Notes under the pieces: model-generated
The model's input: the letters and a program-made list of their open reading frames with translations, nothing else
Told to the model about the DNA's origin: nothing
The model's database searches: none
Assembly (NCBI RefSeq): GCF_031450805.1
Contig: NZ_JARTVY010000002.1
Span: 434,001-498,000 of the forward strand
Length of the DNA: 64,000 bases
DNA from: Caballeronia sp031450805
GTDB taxonomy: Bacteria > Pseudomonadota > Gammaproteobacteria > Burkholderiales > Burkholderiaceae
Reading direction: 5' to 3'
Part shown: in pieces, positions 48,137 through 56,122 of the stretch
Layout: every line of letters begins with the position of its first letter
How positions within the stretch are numbered: the stretch's first letter is position 1
Made by a program: the position numbers and the translations under genes

Positions 48137-48700
48137 TTAGATCTTGCCGATGAGGTCGAGCGACGGCGTCAGCGTTTCAGCGCCCGGCGTCCACTTGGCG
48201 GGGCAGACTTCGCCCGGGTGTGCCGCGACGTATTGCGCAGCCTGCACCTTGCGCAGCAGTTCGCCCGCGTCACGGCCGATGCCGTTGTCGTGGATTTCGC
48301 ACAGCTTGATCTCGCCTTCCGGGTTGATCACGAACGTGCCGCGCAGGGCCAGACCTTCTTCCTCGATCAGCACGTCGAAGTTGCGCGAGATCGCGAGCGT
48401 CGGGTCGCCGATCATCGGATACTGAATCTTCGCGATGGTTTCCGACGTGTCGTGCCATGCCTTGTGCGTGAAGTGCGTATCCGTCGACACACCGTAGATT
48501 TCGACGCCAAGCTTCTTGAATTCTTCGTAACGATCCGCCAGATCGCCGAGTTCGGTCGGGCAGACGAACGTGAAGTCGGCCGGATAGAAGACGAACACGG
48601 ACCACTTGCCCTTCAGGGTTTCGTCGGTGACGGTCACGAAGTCGCCATTGTGATAGGCGGTTGCTTTGAACGGCTTGACTTGGCTGTTGATGATCGGCAT
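48137..48700 (-). CDS. ahpC: Alkyl hydroperoxide reductase subunit C (2-Cys peroxiredoxin)
   Basis: 187 residues, the standard AhpC length. The peroxidatic Cys lies in DFTFVCPTELGDLADRY and the resolving Cys in HPGEVCPAKWTPG. An AGAGGA ribosome site precedes ATG 48700. It reduces hydrogen peroxide and organic peroxides and is recycled by AhpF, encoded downstream. The promoter region holds a perfect inverted repeat at 48757-48780. Confidence 0.96.
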   Translation of the reverse strand: MPIINSQVKPFKATAYHNGDFVTVTDETLKGKWSVFVFYPADFTFVCPTELGDLADRYEEFKKLGVEIYGVSTDTHFTHKAWHDTSETIAKIQYPMIGDPTLAISRNFDVLIEEEGLALRGTFVINPEGEIKLCEIHDNGIGRDAGELLRKVQAAQYVAAHPGEVCPAKWTPGAETLTPSLDLIGKI

Positions 48701-48756
48701 TACCAGATTCCTCTTGGAGTGGTGTTGAAGAAGTAAGTGAAGTATGAACTAAAACT

Positions 48757-48780
48757 ATCAATCCTTGAAAATGGATTGAT
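48757..48780. promoter_or_regulatory. Inverted repeat in ahpC promoter region
   Basis: ATCAATCC and GGATTGAT form a perfect 8-bp inverted repeat separated by 8 bases, 57-80 bp upstream of the ahpC start. Peroxide-responsive ahpC genes are commonly OxyR targets; the ATAG/CTAT spacing of the E. coli OxyR consensus is only weakly met here, so the binding protein is uncertain. Confidence 0.45.
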
Positions 48781-48884
48781 TTTATCATTGTAATTGATCT
48801 GGGCTATGGCGTCGATTCGTCGCGCCATCTGGCCGCGGCACTGCGCTTGCGCTTCGGAAACGTCAACAACTCACGGAGGGTTTC

Positions 48885-49580
48885 ATGAAGATCGGCATCA
48901 TTGGAGCGGGAAACATCGGACTGGTTCTCGCCGAGCGCTTCGCGCAATGCGGGCATGACGTGAACATCGCCAATTCGCGCGGGCCGGATTCGCTGCGCGA
49001 CGTGGAGCGCGCGACCGGCGCGACCGCCGTCGAGGCGCGTGACGCGGTGAAGGGCGCCGAAGTCGTCGTCGTGACGATCCCGGAAGCGAAAGTGCCCGAT
49101 TTGCCGAAAGACTTGTTCGCGGGCGTGCCGGCGAGCGTCGTCGTGATCGATACCGGCAACTACTATCCGCAGCAGCGCGACGGGCGTATCAAGCCGATTG
49201 AGAAAGGCATGCCGGAGAGCCGCTGGGTCGAGCAGCAGATCGGGCGTCCGGTGGTGAAGGCGTTCAACAATATCTACGCGGCGCATCTGCGCAAGAACGG
49301 CAAGCCGGCGGGCGCGGCGGGGCGCATCGCGCTGCCGGTCGCGGGCGACGATCATCGCGCGAAGAGCGTGGTGATGAAACTGATCGACGAGATCGGCTTC
49401 GATGCGGTCGATGCCGGCGAGATCGACGACTCCTGGCGCCAGCAGCCCGCCACGCCCGTCTATACCGCCGATCTGGACGCCGCCGCCCTGCGCGCGGCCC
49501 TGCAAAAGGCCGATCCGGTGCGCAAGCCGGAATGGCGCGCAACCGACAGCAGTCCAGGCACTTTCGAAAATCCGGCGTGA
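48885..49580 (+). CDS. NADP-binding oxidoreductase (F420-reductase-like fold)
   Basis: 231 residues; ATG 48885 has a GGAGGG site. The N-terminus MKIGIIGAGNIGLVLAERFA is a Rossmann motif, then NIANSRGPDSL, a loop suited to NADP. VVVTIPEAKVPDLPKDLF and KAFNNIYAAHLRKNGKPAG match the NADPH-dependent F420 reductase/ProC-like group found also in bacteria without F420. The reaction is unknown. It is divergent from ahpC and may respond to the same control region. Confidence 0.8.
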   Translation: MKIGIIGAGNIGLVLAERFAQCGHDVNIANSRGPDSLRDVERATGATAVEARDAVKGAEVVVVTIPEAKVPDLPKDLFAGVPASVVVIDTGNYYPQQRDGRIKPIEKGMPESRWVEQQIGRPVVKAFNNIYAAHLRKNGKPAGAAGRIALPVAGDDHRAKSVVMKLIDEIGFDAVDAGEIDDSWRQQPATPVYTADLDAAALRAALQKADPVRKPEWRATDSSPGTFENPA

Positions 49581-49716
49581 ATCGGCGCAACAGCGCATCG
49601 ATCAGCGGGCGACGGGTAAAGCGGACGCGCGCCGTGCGACAATCTGCAAACTTTCCCGATGGGCCTTACCATGACGTGCCGGATCACGCCCGGCGTCATG
49701 GACTCGCTGATTGACT

Positions 49717-50385
49717 ATGAAAACCGTTTCTCCAACGCTTGACGTACAGAATAATGATCACCGATTCGGCGAATGCGCCGAATGCGCGGACGTCGAACTG
49801 GTCGCCACCGCCACCATTCCGACGCGCTATGGCACCTTCGGCTCTTACGTGTATCGCGTGAAGGAAACGGATGTCGAACACATTGCGTTCGTGATGGGCG
49901 ACGTGAGCAACGGCGAATCCGTGCTCACGCGGCTGCATTCGGAGTGCGTGACCGGCGATGTATTCGGCTCATACCGCTGCGATTGCGGCGAGCAGCTCGA
50001 TCTGGCGCTGCGTTATATCGCCGCTGAGAATCGCGGCATTCTGCTTTACCTGCGCGGGCACGAAGGGCGCGGCATCGGCCTGGCGAACAAGATTCGCGCT
50101 TACGCGCTGCAGGAACAGGGACTCGATACCGTCGATGCGAACCTGCACCTCGGCCTGCCCGACGACGCCCGCGAATACGATTCCGCCGCCGCCATCCTGC
50201 GCGCGATGGAAGTGAAGTCGGTGCGGCTGATGAGCAATAACCCCTCGAAGTTCGATACGCTGCTGCGCCATGACATTCCGGTCAGCGAGCGCGTCGCGCT
50301 CGCCATTCCGATGCGCGAGGAGAACGAGCGCTATATCAAGACCAAGCAGGCGCGGTTCGGGCACTACTTCGAAGAGAACGAATAA
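49717..50385 (+). CDS. ribA: GTP cyclohydrolase II
   Basis: 222 residues from ATG 49717 (TTG 49711 is also in frame). It opens riboflavin synthesis by converting GTP to 2,5-diamino-6-ribosylamino-pyrimidinone phosphate. The zinc site is SECVTGDVFGSYRCDCG, and RGHEGRGIGLANKIRAYALQ is the GTP-binding/catalytic loop. SVRLMSNNPSKFDTLL is the RibA C-terminal marker. It is a stand-alone RibA, not fused to RibB. No FMN riboswitch is visible upstream, where the leader is short. It is convergent with the 2OG oxygenase gene. Confidence 0.92.
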   Translation: MKTVSPTLDVQNNDHRFGECAECADVELVATATIPTRYGTFGSYVYRVKETDVEHIAFVMGDVSNGESVLTRLHSECVTGDVFGSYRCDCGEQLDLALRYIAAENRGILLYLRGHEGRGIGLANKIRAYALQEQGLDTVDANLHLGLPDDAREYDSAAAILRAMEVKSVRLMSNNPSKFDTLLRHDIPVSERVALAIPMREENERYIKTKQARFGHYFEENE

Positions 50386-50402
50386 TCGCCCGTCAGGCTG
50401 TC

Positions 50403-51149
50403 TCAGCGCGCGTCGTGGAAGATCACGCCGAGCATATGGCGCCGGCCCGAGCGCAACCGGCTGACACCGTGCCGCATGTTCACGCGATACACGCCGCGCG
50501 TGCCGTTCACCGGCCGCTGATGCACCGCGAAGAATACCGCGTCGCCTTGCGTGAGCGGCACCACTTCAACGCGAGATTGCATCCGCGGGCGCTGCTCCGT
50601 CATCACGAACTCGCCGCCCGTGAATTCGCGTCCCGGCGCGGACAGAAGAATCGCCATCTGGATCGGGAACACGTGCTCGCCGTATAAGTCCTGGTGCAGA
50701 CAGTTGAAGTCGCCGGGGACGTAGCGAAGGAGAAGCGGCGTGGGGCGCGTCTGTCCCGCGCGATGACATCGCTCGATGAATGCCGCGTGGTCCGGTGCAA
50801 ACCGCGTGTCGATCCCCATCGCCTCGTTCCAGCGATTCGCAATCGGCGCGAGATGCGCGTATGCCGCGCCGCGGATATCGTCGAGCAGCGCGGGCAGCGG
50901 ATAAGCAAAGTACTTGTATTCGCCGCGTCCGAAACTATGACGCTCCATCACGATGCGGCTGCGGAACAACGCGTCGTCGTCATAGGACGCGGCCAGCGCC
51001 GCGCATTCGTCGCCCGACAGCACCCCCGGCGCAACGGCCGAACCCTGCAAGCCGAGTTGCGTTTCGATGCCCGCCCAGTCGAGCGCATCGACGCGTTCGA
51101 CGATATCCGCGCCGTCGTCGTACGCGAGGGCGTTGCCAGTCGCTTTCAT
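50403..51149 (-). CDS. 2OG-Fe(II) oxygenase
   Basis: 248 residues. The iron site is the HxD of NCLHQDLYGEHVFPIQM with a distal His in YRVNMRHGVSRLRSG, and a following Arg for 2-oxoglutarate. The fold is the prolyl-4-hydroxylase-like double-stranded beta-helix. GDFNCLHQDLYGEHVFP, and PLTQGDAVFFAVHQRPVNGT before the distal His, resemble proteins annotated as 2OG-Fe(II) oxygenases of unknown substrate, some of them related to AlkB. A CGGAG site precedes ATG 51149. Confidence 0.82.
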   Translation of the reverse strand: MKATGNALAYDDGADIVERVDALDWAGIETQLGLQGSAVAPGVLSGDECAALAASYDDDALFRSRIVMERHSFGRGEYKYFAYPLPALLDDIRGAAYAHLAPIANRWNEAMGIDTRFAPDHAAFIERCHRAGQTRPTPLLLRYVPGDFNCLHQDLYGEHVFPIQMAILLSAPGREFTGGEFVMTEQRPRMQSRVEVVPLTQGDAVFFAVHQRPVNGTRGVYRVNMRHGVSRLRSGRRHMLGVIFHDAR

Positions 51150-51232
51150 GAATGCTCCGGTCGATGTGTAAGTCTCGCCGTCATTTTGCGCGACGGCGGC
51201 GGCTCACACGCTCCCGGATCTTGCGGTCTGAT

Positions 51233-51757
51233 TCAGTGCGTCGTCGCCGTGGTGCCCGTCGCGACTTCGGTGATGCGGTTCTGCAGTTCGGTCTTGCGCG
51301 CTTCGATCTTCTCGCCGAGCTTGACCAGATCGAGTCCGGTCTTGCGGATTTCCTTGAAGAGTTCGGATTCCTCTTCTTCGACGTGATGCGTGACGTTTTC
51401 CTTCAGCACGCGGAACGTCGCATCGAAACCTTCCTCGCCAGCGCGCAGTTGCGTGAACTTCTCGATCAGCGTCTTCACGAGGAAATGCTCGACATAGGCT
51501 TCCTCGACGTCGATCTTCTCGTCGTCCTTGCCGAGCGCCTCGCGGGCGGCGGGGTAGAGCAATTCCTCTTCGACGATCGCATGAATGGTCAGCAGTTCGC
51601 ACGCACGCTGCACGAGCGTCGACTTGCGTTCGAGATCGTCTTTCGGCGCACGGTCGAACGCGTCGAACAACTGCTCGACGGCGCGGTGATCCGCGGCAAG
51701 GATTTCGAGCGCGTCGCCCGCTTGCGGTTGCCGAAGCGGTTGATCGGTGGTGGACAT
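51233..51757 (-). CDS. Hemerythrin-domain protein
   Basis: 174 residues with an AAGGAGAAG ribosome site. Hemerythrin-like His and Glu ligands occur in order: AADHRAVEQLFD, LTIHAIVEEELLYPAAREAL, AYVEHFLVKTLIEKF and VTHHVEEEESELFKEI. Such a four-helix bundle binds a diiron centre and senses or scavenges oxygen, nitric oxide or iron. It is encoded next to the nuclease-helicase gene, 57 bp downstream of it, but without evidence of shared function. Confidence 0.85.
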   Translation of the reverse strand: MSTTDQPLRQPQAGDALEILAADHRAVEQLFDAFDRAPKDDLERKSTLVQRACELLTIHAIVEEELLYPAAREALGKDDEKIDVEEAYVEHFLVKTLIEKFTQLRAGEEGFDATFRVLKENVTHHVEEEESELFKEIRKTGLDLVKLGEKIEARKTELQNRITEVATGTTATTH

Positions 51758-51814
51758 GGCTTCTCCTTATGTTTGGCCTGGGCTTTTTCACGCCGCAGGC
51801 TTTTTGGGGTGCCG

Positions 51815-54124
51815 TTATCCAGCAAGCAGAGTGCCCGCGTCCTCCGGTTCGCGAATCACGCTCACGTTCCACCATGCAGGCAGGAGCCGTCGCACTTCGG
51901 TGCGGGCGAAGCGATCGTCGATGAGAAACAGCACGCCGCGGTCTTGCGGACCGCGAATCACGCGCCCCGCCGCCTGCACGACCTTCTGCAAACCGGGGAA
52001 CAGGTACGTGTACGCATAGCCTTCGCCGAACGCGTCGTGCATGCGCGCTTTCATCTGCTCGTTCACGGGATTCAGTTGCGGCAGTCCGAGCGTCGCGACG
52101 AACGCGCCGATCAGCCGCGTGCCCGGCAGGTCGATCGCCTCGCCGAACGCGCCGCCCAGCAGCGCGAAGCCGATGCCGCGCCCGTCCGGCTCGAAGCGCG
52201 CGAGAAACGCCTGTTGCGCGGCCTCGCTCATCGCGCGCGACTGCTGCCAGCAGACAATTGATGGATGCCGCTCCGCCACCGCCGACGCCACCTGCGTCAA
52301 ATAGTCGAAGCTGCTGAAGAAGCTCAGATAGTTGCCGGGCGCGCGCTGATACTGCGCGGCGATCATGTCGGCGATGCGGTCCACGGAACGCTCGCGGTCG
52401 CGAAAACGCGTCGATACGTGGGCGATCGCGCGCACATCGAGCTGGTCCGCGGTGAACGGCGTTTCGACGTCGATGCGGACGGTCGTCGCGGGCAGGCCGA
52501 GCACGTCGGCGTAGAAGTGGGCGGGCGTAAGCGTCGCGGAAAACAGCGCGACGGTATGCGCGCGCGCGAAGCGGGGCGCGAGATGCGGCGCGGGAATCAC
52601 GTTGCGCAGGCAGAACACGGCGCGGCGCTTGCCCGACAGCGCGATGTCGAACATCGAATGCGGGCCGAAGCGTTCCGCGATGCGCGTGAACTGCACGGCG
52701 TCGAAATAGAAGCGCAGCACGTCCGGCGTGAAGACGTCCGGCTGCTCGGCGAGGGTTTCGGTCATTGCGGATACCGCCTGACCCAGCGCGTTCAGCAGTT
52801 TCGCGGGCGGCTCGTCGTGCGCCGCGTATTCGATGCCCGCCGCGCTCTGCTCGCGGCTCGTCTCGCTGAACGCACGCGCCACGCGAGCCAGCGTGCGCCT
52901 GAACACGGGCGGCGCGGCGCGGCGCATCGCGTTGAACGCGCCCTGATCGAGCGTTGCGGAATACATCGCGCGCGCGCGTTCGACAAGGTTATGCGCTTCG
53001 TCGACGAGCACGGCCACGCGCCAGCGATTCGCCTCCGCGAGCGCGAAGAGCATCGCGCTCGTGTCGAAGTAATAGTTGTAGTCGCCGACGATCACATCGC
53101 CCCAGCGCGACAACTCCTGGCTCAGATAGTACGGACACACCGCGTGCTCCCGCGCCACCTCCGCAATCGACGCGCGATGCAACTGTGCGCGCCCCAGCGC
53201 GGCGGCGCGTGCGGCGGGCAGACGGTCGTAGAAGCCGCGGGCGAGCGGGCAGGAATCGCCGTGACACGAGCGGTCCGGGTATTCGCACGCCTTGTCGCGC
53301 GCGACGAGTTCGACGATCCGCAGCGGGCGTTGCGCGGATGCGCCGAGCGTCGTGAGCGCATCGAGCGCGAGTTGCCGGCCCGCGCTCTTCGCGGTGAGGA
53401 AGAAGATCTTGTCGAACTGCTGCGCGGGCCAGGCCTTCAGCAACGGAAAAAGCGTGCCGACCGTTTTCCCGATGCCGGTCGGCGCTTCAGCGACGAGGCA
53501 TCGCCCCGACACGGCCGCGCGATACACGCCTTCGGCGAGCGTGCGCTGACCGGGGCGGAACGTGGCATGCGGAAACGCAAGGGCCGTGAGCGAGGCAGCG
53601 CGCGCCGCCCGATGCTGCACCTCCTGCTCGGCCCACGCGATGAACCGCTCGCATTGCGCGTTGAAATGTTCCCCGAGCGCATCGGCGGATTGCGTTTCCG
53701 TCAGCACGGTCTCCGTCTGCGCGGCGATATCGAAGTAAACGAGCGCGATCTCGATGGATTCGAGCCCGAGCTTGCGGCACATCAGATGCCCGTAGACGCG
53801 CGCCTGCGCCCAGTGCAGATGCCGATGATTCGGCGGCATCGACTCCAGCTTCCCGCGATGCGTCTTGATTTCTTCGAGCCGGTTCGATGCGGGATCGTAG
53901 CCATCGGCCCGGCCACGCACGCGCAGCGGGCCGAAGTCTTCCGACAACGCGATTTCCTTCTGATATCCCGCAGCCCGCCGCCCGGTTACGGTCACGTGAC
54001 CCGCGACGCCTTCCTGCGCCGTGGGCGTGGGCGTGAAGCGAAGGTCGAGGTCGCCTTGCTTCGCGGTGAACTCGCACAGCGCGCGCACGGCGACTGTGTA
54101 GGCGGGTTCTGTAACTGTACGCAT
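51815..54124 (-). CDS. SOS-linked nuclease-helicase (PD-(D/E)XK + XPD/DinG-type)
   Basis: 769 residues. Residues about 55-95 contain RGRADGYDP and RLEEIKTHRG, a PD-(D/E)XK nuclease pattern. The helicase part has Walker A AEAPTGIGKTVGTLFPLLKA, a cysteine cluster for an iron-sulfur cluster (CEYPDRSC, GDSC, then VCPYYLSQ), and DEAH box VAVLVDEAHNLVERA. Near the end lies VVQAAGRVIRGPQDRG. This is the superfamily II XPD/DinG group. A LexA box overlaps its start codon. It probably acts on damaged or recombining DNA, but the exact role of nuclease-fused DinG relatives is unclear. The start codon sits inside the box, so a downstream start is possible. Confidence 0.88.
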   Translation of the reverse strand: MRTVTEPAYTVAVRALCEFTAKQGDLDLRFTPTPTAQEGVAGHVTVTGRRAAGYQKEIALSEDFGPLRVRGRADGYDPASNRLEEIKTHRGKLESMPPNHRHLHWAQARVYGHLMCRKLGLESIEIALVYFDIAAQTETVLTETQSADALGEHFNAQCERFIAWAEQEVQHRAARAASLTALAFPHATFRPGQRTLAEGVYRAAVSGRCLVAEAPTGIGKTVGTLFPLLKAWPAQQFDKIFFLTAKSAGRQLALDALTTLGASAQRPLRIVELVARDKACEYPDRSCHGDSCPLARGFYDRLPAARAAALGRAQLHRASIAEVAREHAVCPYYLSQELSRWGDVIVGDYNYYFDTSAMLFALAEANRWRVAVLVDEAHNLVERARAMYSATLDQGAFNAMRRAAPPVFRRTLARVARAFSETSREQSAAGIEYAAHDEPPAKLLNALGQAVSAMTETLAEQPDVFTPDVLRFYFDAVQFTRIAERFGPHSMFDIALSGKRRAVFCLRNVIPAPHLAPRFARAHTVALFSATLTPAHFYADVLGLPATTVRIDVETPFTADQLDVRAIAHVSTRFRDRERSVDRIADMIAAQYQRAPGNYLSFFSSFDYLTQVASAVAERHPSIVCWQQSRAMSEAAQQAFLARFEPDGRGIGFALLGGAFGEAIDLPGTRLIGAFVATLGLPQLNPVNEQMKARMHDAFGEGYAYTYLFPGLQKVVQAAGRVIRGPQDRGVLFLIDDRFARTEVRRLLPAWWNVSVIREPEDAGTLLAG

Positions 54125-54132
54125 GTACAGTA
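54113..54132. promoter_or_regulatory. LexA (SOS) box over the nuclease-helicase start codon
   Basis: AACTGTACGCATGTACAGTA has CTG-N10-CAG intact and near-symmetrical arms. The minus-strand ATG (54122-54124) lies in its centre. LexA bound here would block both promoter access and the translation start region. Confidence 0.8.
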
Positions 54133-54202
54133 GTCTAGCATGGGGAATATCGTGAGCCGGCGGGGCGTTTAGCGCTTGTCGTCACGCTTTAGGGAGAAGG
54201 CC

Positions 54203-54331
54203 ATGAAGCTCGCCATAATCGTCGCGGCGGTCGTCGCCGTGCTCGCTGGACCGCTCGCCGGGTGCCAGACGGAAGGCGGCGGGGCGTCGCCGAACCGGTC
54301 ATCGTCGAGTAGCGGCGGCGGGGCGTATTAG
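54203..54331 (+). CDS. Tiny lipoprotein (42 residues)
   Basis: 42 residues, MKLAIIVAAVVAVLAGPLAG, then CQTEGG. The hydrophobic signal is followed by a lipobox LAGC with Cys at 21. The remainder is Gly/Ser-rich (ending SSSSSGGGAY). The ribosome site AGGGAGAAGG before ATG 54203 is strong. It is probably an outer-membrane-anchored peptide; function is unknown. It is divergent from the SOS-linked helicase. Confidence 0.6.
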   Translation: MKLAIIVAAVVAVLAGPLAGCQTEGGGASPNRSSSSSGGGAY

Positions 54332-54385
54332 CGGCCTTTCGCTAGAATGGGCGCTGTCTCGATCATGCTGCCCACGGATGAAACG

Positions 54386-54745
54386 ATGGAAACGCCCACG
54401 ATAAGCAGTTGGCACGCGCATGTTTATTTCGACGCCGCTAGCCGCGACGCCGCATGGCGGTTCAGGGAACGCATCGAACAGCGCTTTTCGAGCGACTTGC
54501 AAGCCGGCGCATTGCGGCTGGGGCGCTTTCATGAACGGCCGGTCGGGCCGCATCCGCAGTGGTCGTTTCAGTTGGGATTCGGCAGCGAGCGGCTAACCAC
54601 GATGCTCGAATGGCTGGCTGTCAATCATGGCGCGCTCGATATTTTCATGCATCCGAATACCGGCGACGACCTGCGCGATCATCGCGATTCGGCGGTGTGG
54701 ATCGGCCGCTCGCACGAACTCGTGCTCACGGCCTTCGAACGATAA
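54386..54745 (+). CDS. DOPA 4,5-dioxygenase family protein
   Basis: 119 residues from ATG 54386, chosen because homologues start near SSWHAHVYFD; ATG 54365 and 54347 are in frame. The family signature SSWHAHVYFDAASRDAAWRF is followed by ERPVGPHPQWSFQLGF and FMHPNTGDDLRDH, with the conserved His residues expected to bind metal. Fungal members make betalain precursors by cleaving DOPA; bacterial homologues are widespread but their substrates are unknown. Convergent with the phasin gene. Confidence 0.82.
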   Translation: METPTISSWHAHVYFDAASRDAAWRFRERIEQRFSSDLQAGALRLGRFHERPVGPHPQWSFQLGFGSERLTTMLEWLAVNHGALDIFMHPNTGDDLRDHRDSAVWIGRSHELVLTAFER

Positions 54746-54756
54746 CCCGCCGCGTT

Positions 54757-55353
54757 TTACTTCTTCGCGCCGGCCGCTTTCGTCGATACGACGCGAACAG
54801 CGGGCGGCGCGGCGGCATCGGCTGCCTGAGCGGCGCTCGCCGCATCGCCCCGGGCGGCTTCGACGACCTGGCGCGCCGCCGTGCGGGCGGCTTCGTAGGC
54901 TGAATTGGCGGATTGCGTGGCCGCGTCGATTGCCTGTTTCCACGCCGACACCACAGCCTCGCTGCCCGGTGCGCCGGTCGCGATGCTGTCGACGAATGCC
55001 TGAACGTTGCGCTGCGATTTCTCGATCTGATCCTGCGCGGCCTGCAGGTACACGCCGCGCACGCCCGTCGAGAGTTCCGCGACTTGCTGCCAGTACGCTT
55101 GTGTGCGCTGGGCGTTGGCCTGGAACTGTGCGTTCTGGAGCGCGAAGAATTCCTTGGGATCGCGTACGGAGAAAGTCTTCGTCACGTAGTCCTGGTGATC
55201 CGCCAGCGCCGTTCTCAATGTGCGCACATTCAAATCGATCAGCTTTTCAAAGCCTTCGACCGCGCGCGATGCCAGGCCGAAAGTGACGTCCAATCCCGCC
55301 TTTTGCGACGCGAGAAGATTTTCGGGCGCAAGACTGCTCGTGCTCGATTCCAT
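54757..55353 (-). CDS. Phasin family protein
   Basis: 198 residues, all-helical, matching polyhydroxyalkanoate granule phasins: the N-terminal LASQKAGLDVTFGLASRAVE and GFEKLIDLNVRTLRTALADH, then NAQRTQAYWQQVAELSTGVR and the Ala/Glu-rich amphipathic middle. The C-terminal tail is Ala/Lys-rich. It coats storage granules and controls their size. Its promoter at 55405-55433 shows a perfect TTGACA -35 overlapped by a palindrome. Paralogues normally exist elsewhere in these genomes. Confidence 0.9.
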   Translation of the reverse strand: MESSTSSLAPENLLASQKAGLDVTFGLASRAVEGFEKLIDLNVRTLRTALADHQDYVTKTFSVRDPKEFFALQNAQFQANAQRTQAYWQQVAELSTGVRGVYLQAAQDQIEKSQRNVQAFVDSIATGAPGSEAVVSAWKQAIDAATQSANSAYEAARTAARQVVEAARGDAASAAQAADAAAPPAVRVVSTKAAGAKK

Positions 55354-55791
55354 GAAGTGCCTCTTTAAATATGCGGTGGATTTTGCGGCGCAGCGAGGAA
55401 TCGATTTTTAGAGAAAAGTGACACGCGTGTCAATCGTCGTTTTTTAATCGGCGATTTTCCTCATGCGAATAACGGACTCGAGAGGGCGCGCCTCGGTCGC
55501 CCAGCACTCAGCTGTTGCAACTGCGCGCACGAGCGTTCGATAAGTCCTTGTGAATCAAGGTGTTTTACGTTTGCAGCGGGTAAACACTTAGGCCGAAAGG
55601 CGAGCCATCCGGTCTACCCCCACTTGACGCTGATACCCCGTCTTGAAAAAATCTCGCACTGCAACAAGCGCATGAAATCGCGGAAGACGGCATCTGTCAT
55701 TCGTTCGTCATTCTTGTTTCGTACGATTCGTTGCGCAAAATCGAGCCGGCGTTGAACGGCCAGAATAGATAAATCGAGAGAGTTGAAACAG
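55354..55791. other. 438-bp AT-richer region upstream of phasin
   Basis: No gene supported. It holds the phasin promoter at 55405-55433 and probably the promoter of the HTH gene at 55792. A short minus-strand frame at 55614-55814 has plausible amino acid composition but overlaps the HTH start and has no ribosome site. Confidence 0.4.
55405..55433 (-). promoter_or_regulatory. Phasin promoter with overlapping palindromic operator
   Basis: On the minus strand, TTGACA (55433-55428) is separated by 17 bases from TAAAAA (55410-55405), a good sigma-70-type promoter about 50 bp upstream of the phasin start. A perfect 14-bp palindrome TGACACGCGTGTCA at 55419-55432 overlaps the -35, where a repressor would block the polymerase. 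The binding protein is unknown; the PHA regulator PhaR is one candidate. Confidence 0.55.
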
Positions 55792-56076
55792 ATGGGCCGA
55801 CATACCCAAACCATTGGACACCTTGAACGCAGTCACGACGATAATTCCCTGCGGCGCGCAATGGCCGCGCGGCTCGACCGGGCGATGCAACGCGCGAACG
55901 TCAGTTCCGCCAAAGCAGCCAAATGGGTCGAAGTAAGCGAAGACGACGTTCAGTTCTGGCGTCGCGGCATTACCGTCCCGCCGCTTCACGCTTTCAACCG
56001 CATCGCCCGCGCGCTTGATGTCGACGTGCACTGGCTCTGCACGGGGCAGGCGCAGACGGCGCAAGCATCGCGCTAA
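55792..56076 (+). CDS. Small Cro/C1-type helix-turn-helix protein
   Basis: 94 residues from ATG 55792 (TTG 55783 is in frame). The central part MAARLDRAMQRANVSSAKAA, then WVEVSEDDVQFWRRGITVPP and RIARALDVDVHWLCTG, is the compact XRE/Cro-type helix-turn-helix pattern in which a TGxxPP turn and DVHWLLTG are frequent. No effector domain is present. Neighbours give no clear target. Confidence 0.72.
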   Translation: MGRHTQTIGHLERSHDDNSLRRAMAARLDRAMQRANVSSAKAAKWVEVSEDDVQFWRRGITVPPLHAFNRIARALDVDVHWLCTGQAQTAQASR

Positions 56077-56122
56077 CGGGCGGCCCTGCGTGCCTCGCGT
56101 CGTGCGGGCTGCGCGCCCTGCA

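Noticed and set aside
52265..54133. 622-codon plus-strand open frame opposite the nuclease-helicase
   Set aside because: Antisense shadow; helicase motifs and the SOS box support the minus strand.
55614..55814. 66-codon minus-strand frame near the HTH gene
   Set aside because: Reasonable composition, but no ribosome site, AT-rich surroundings that favour chance frames, and overlap with the better-supported HTH start.
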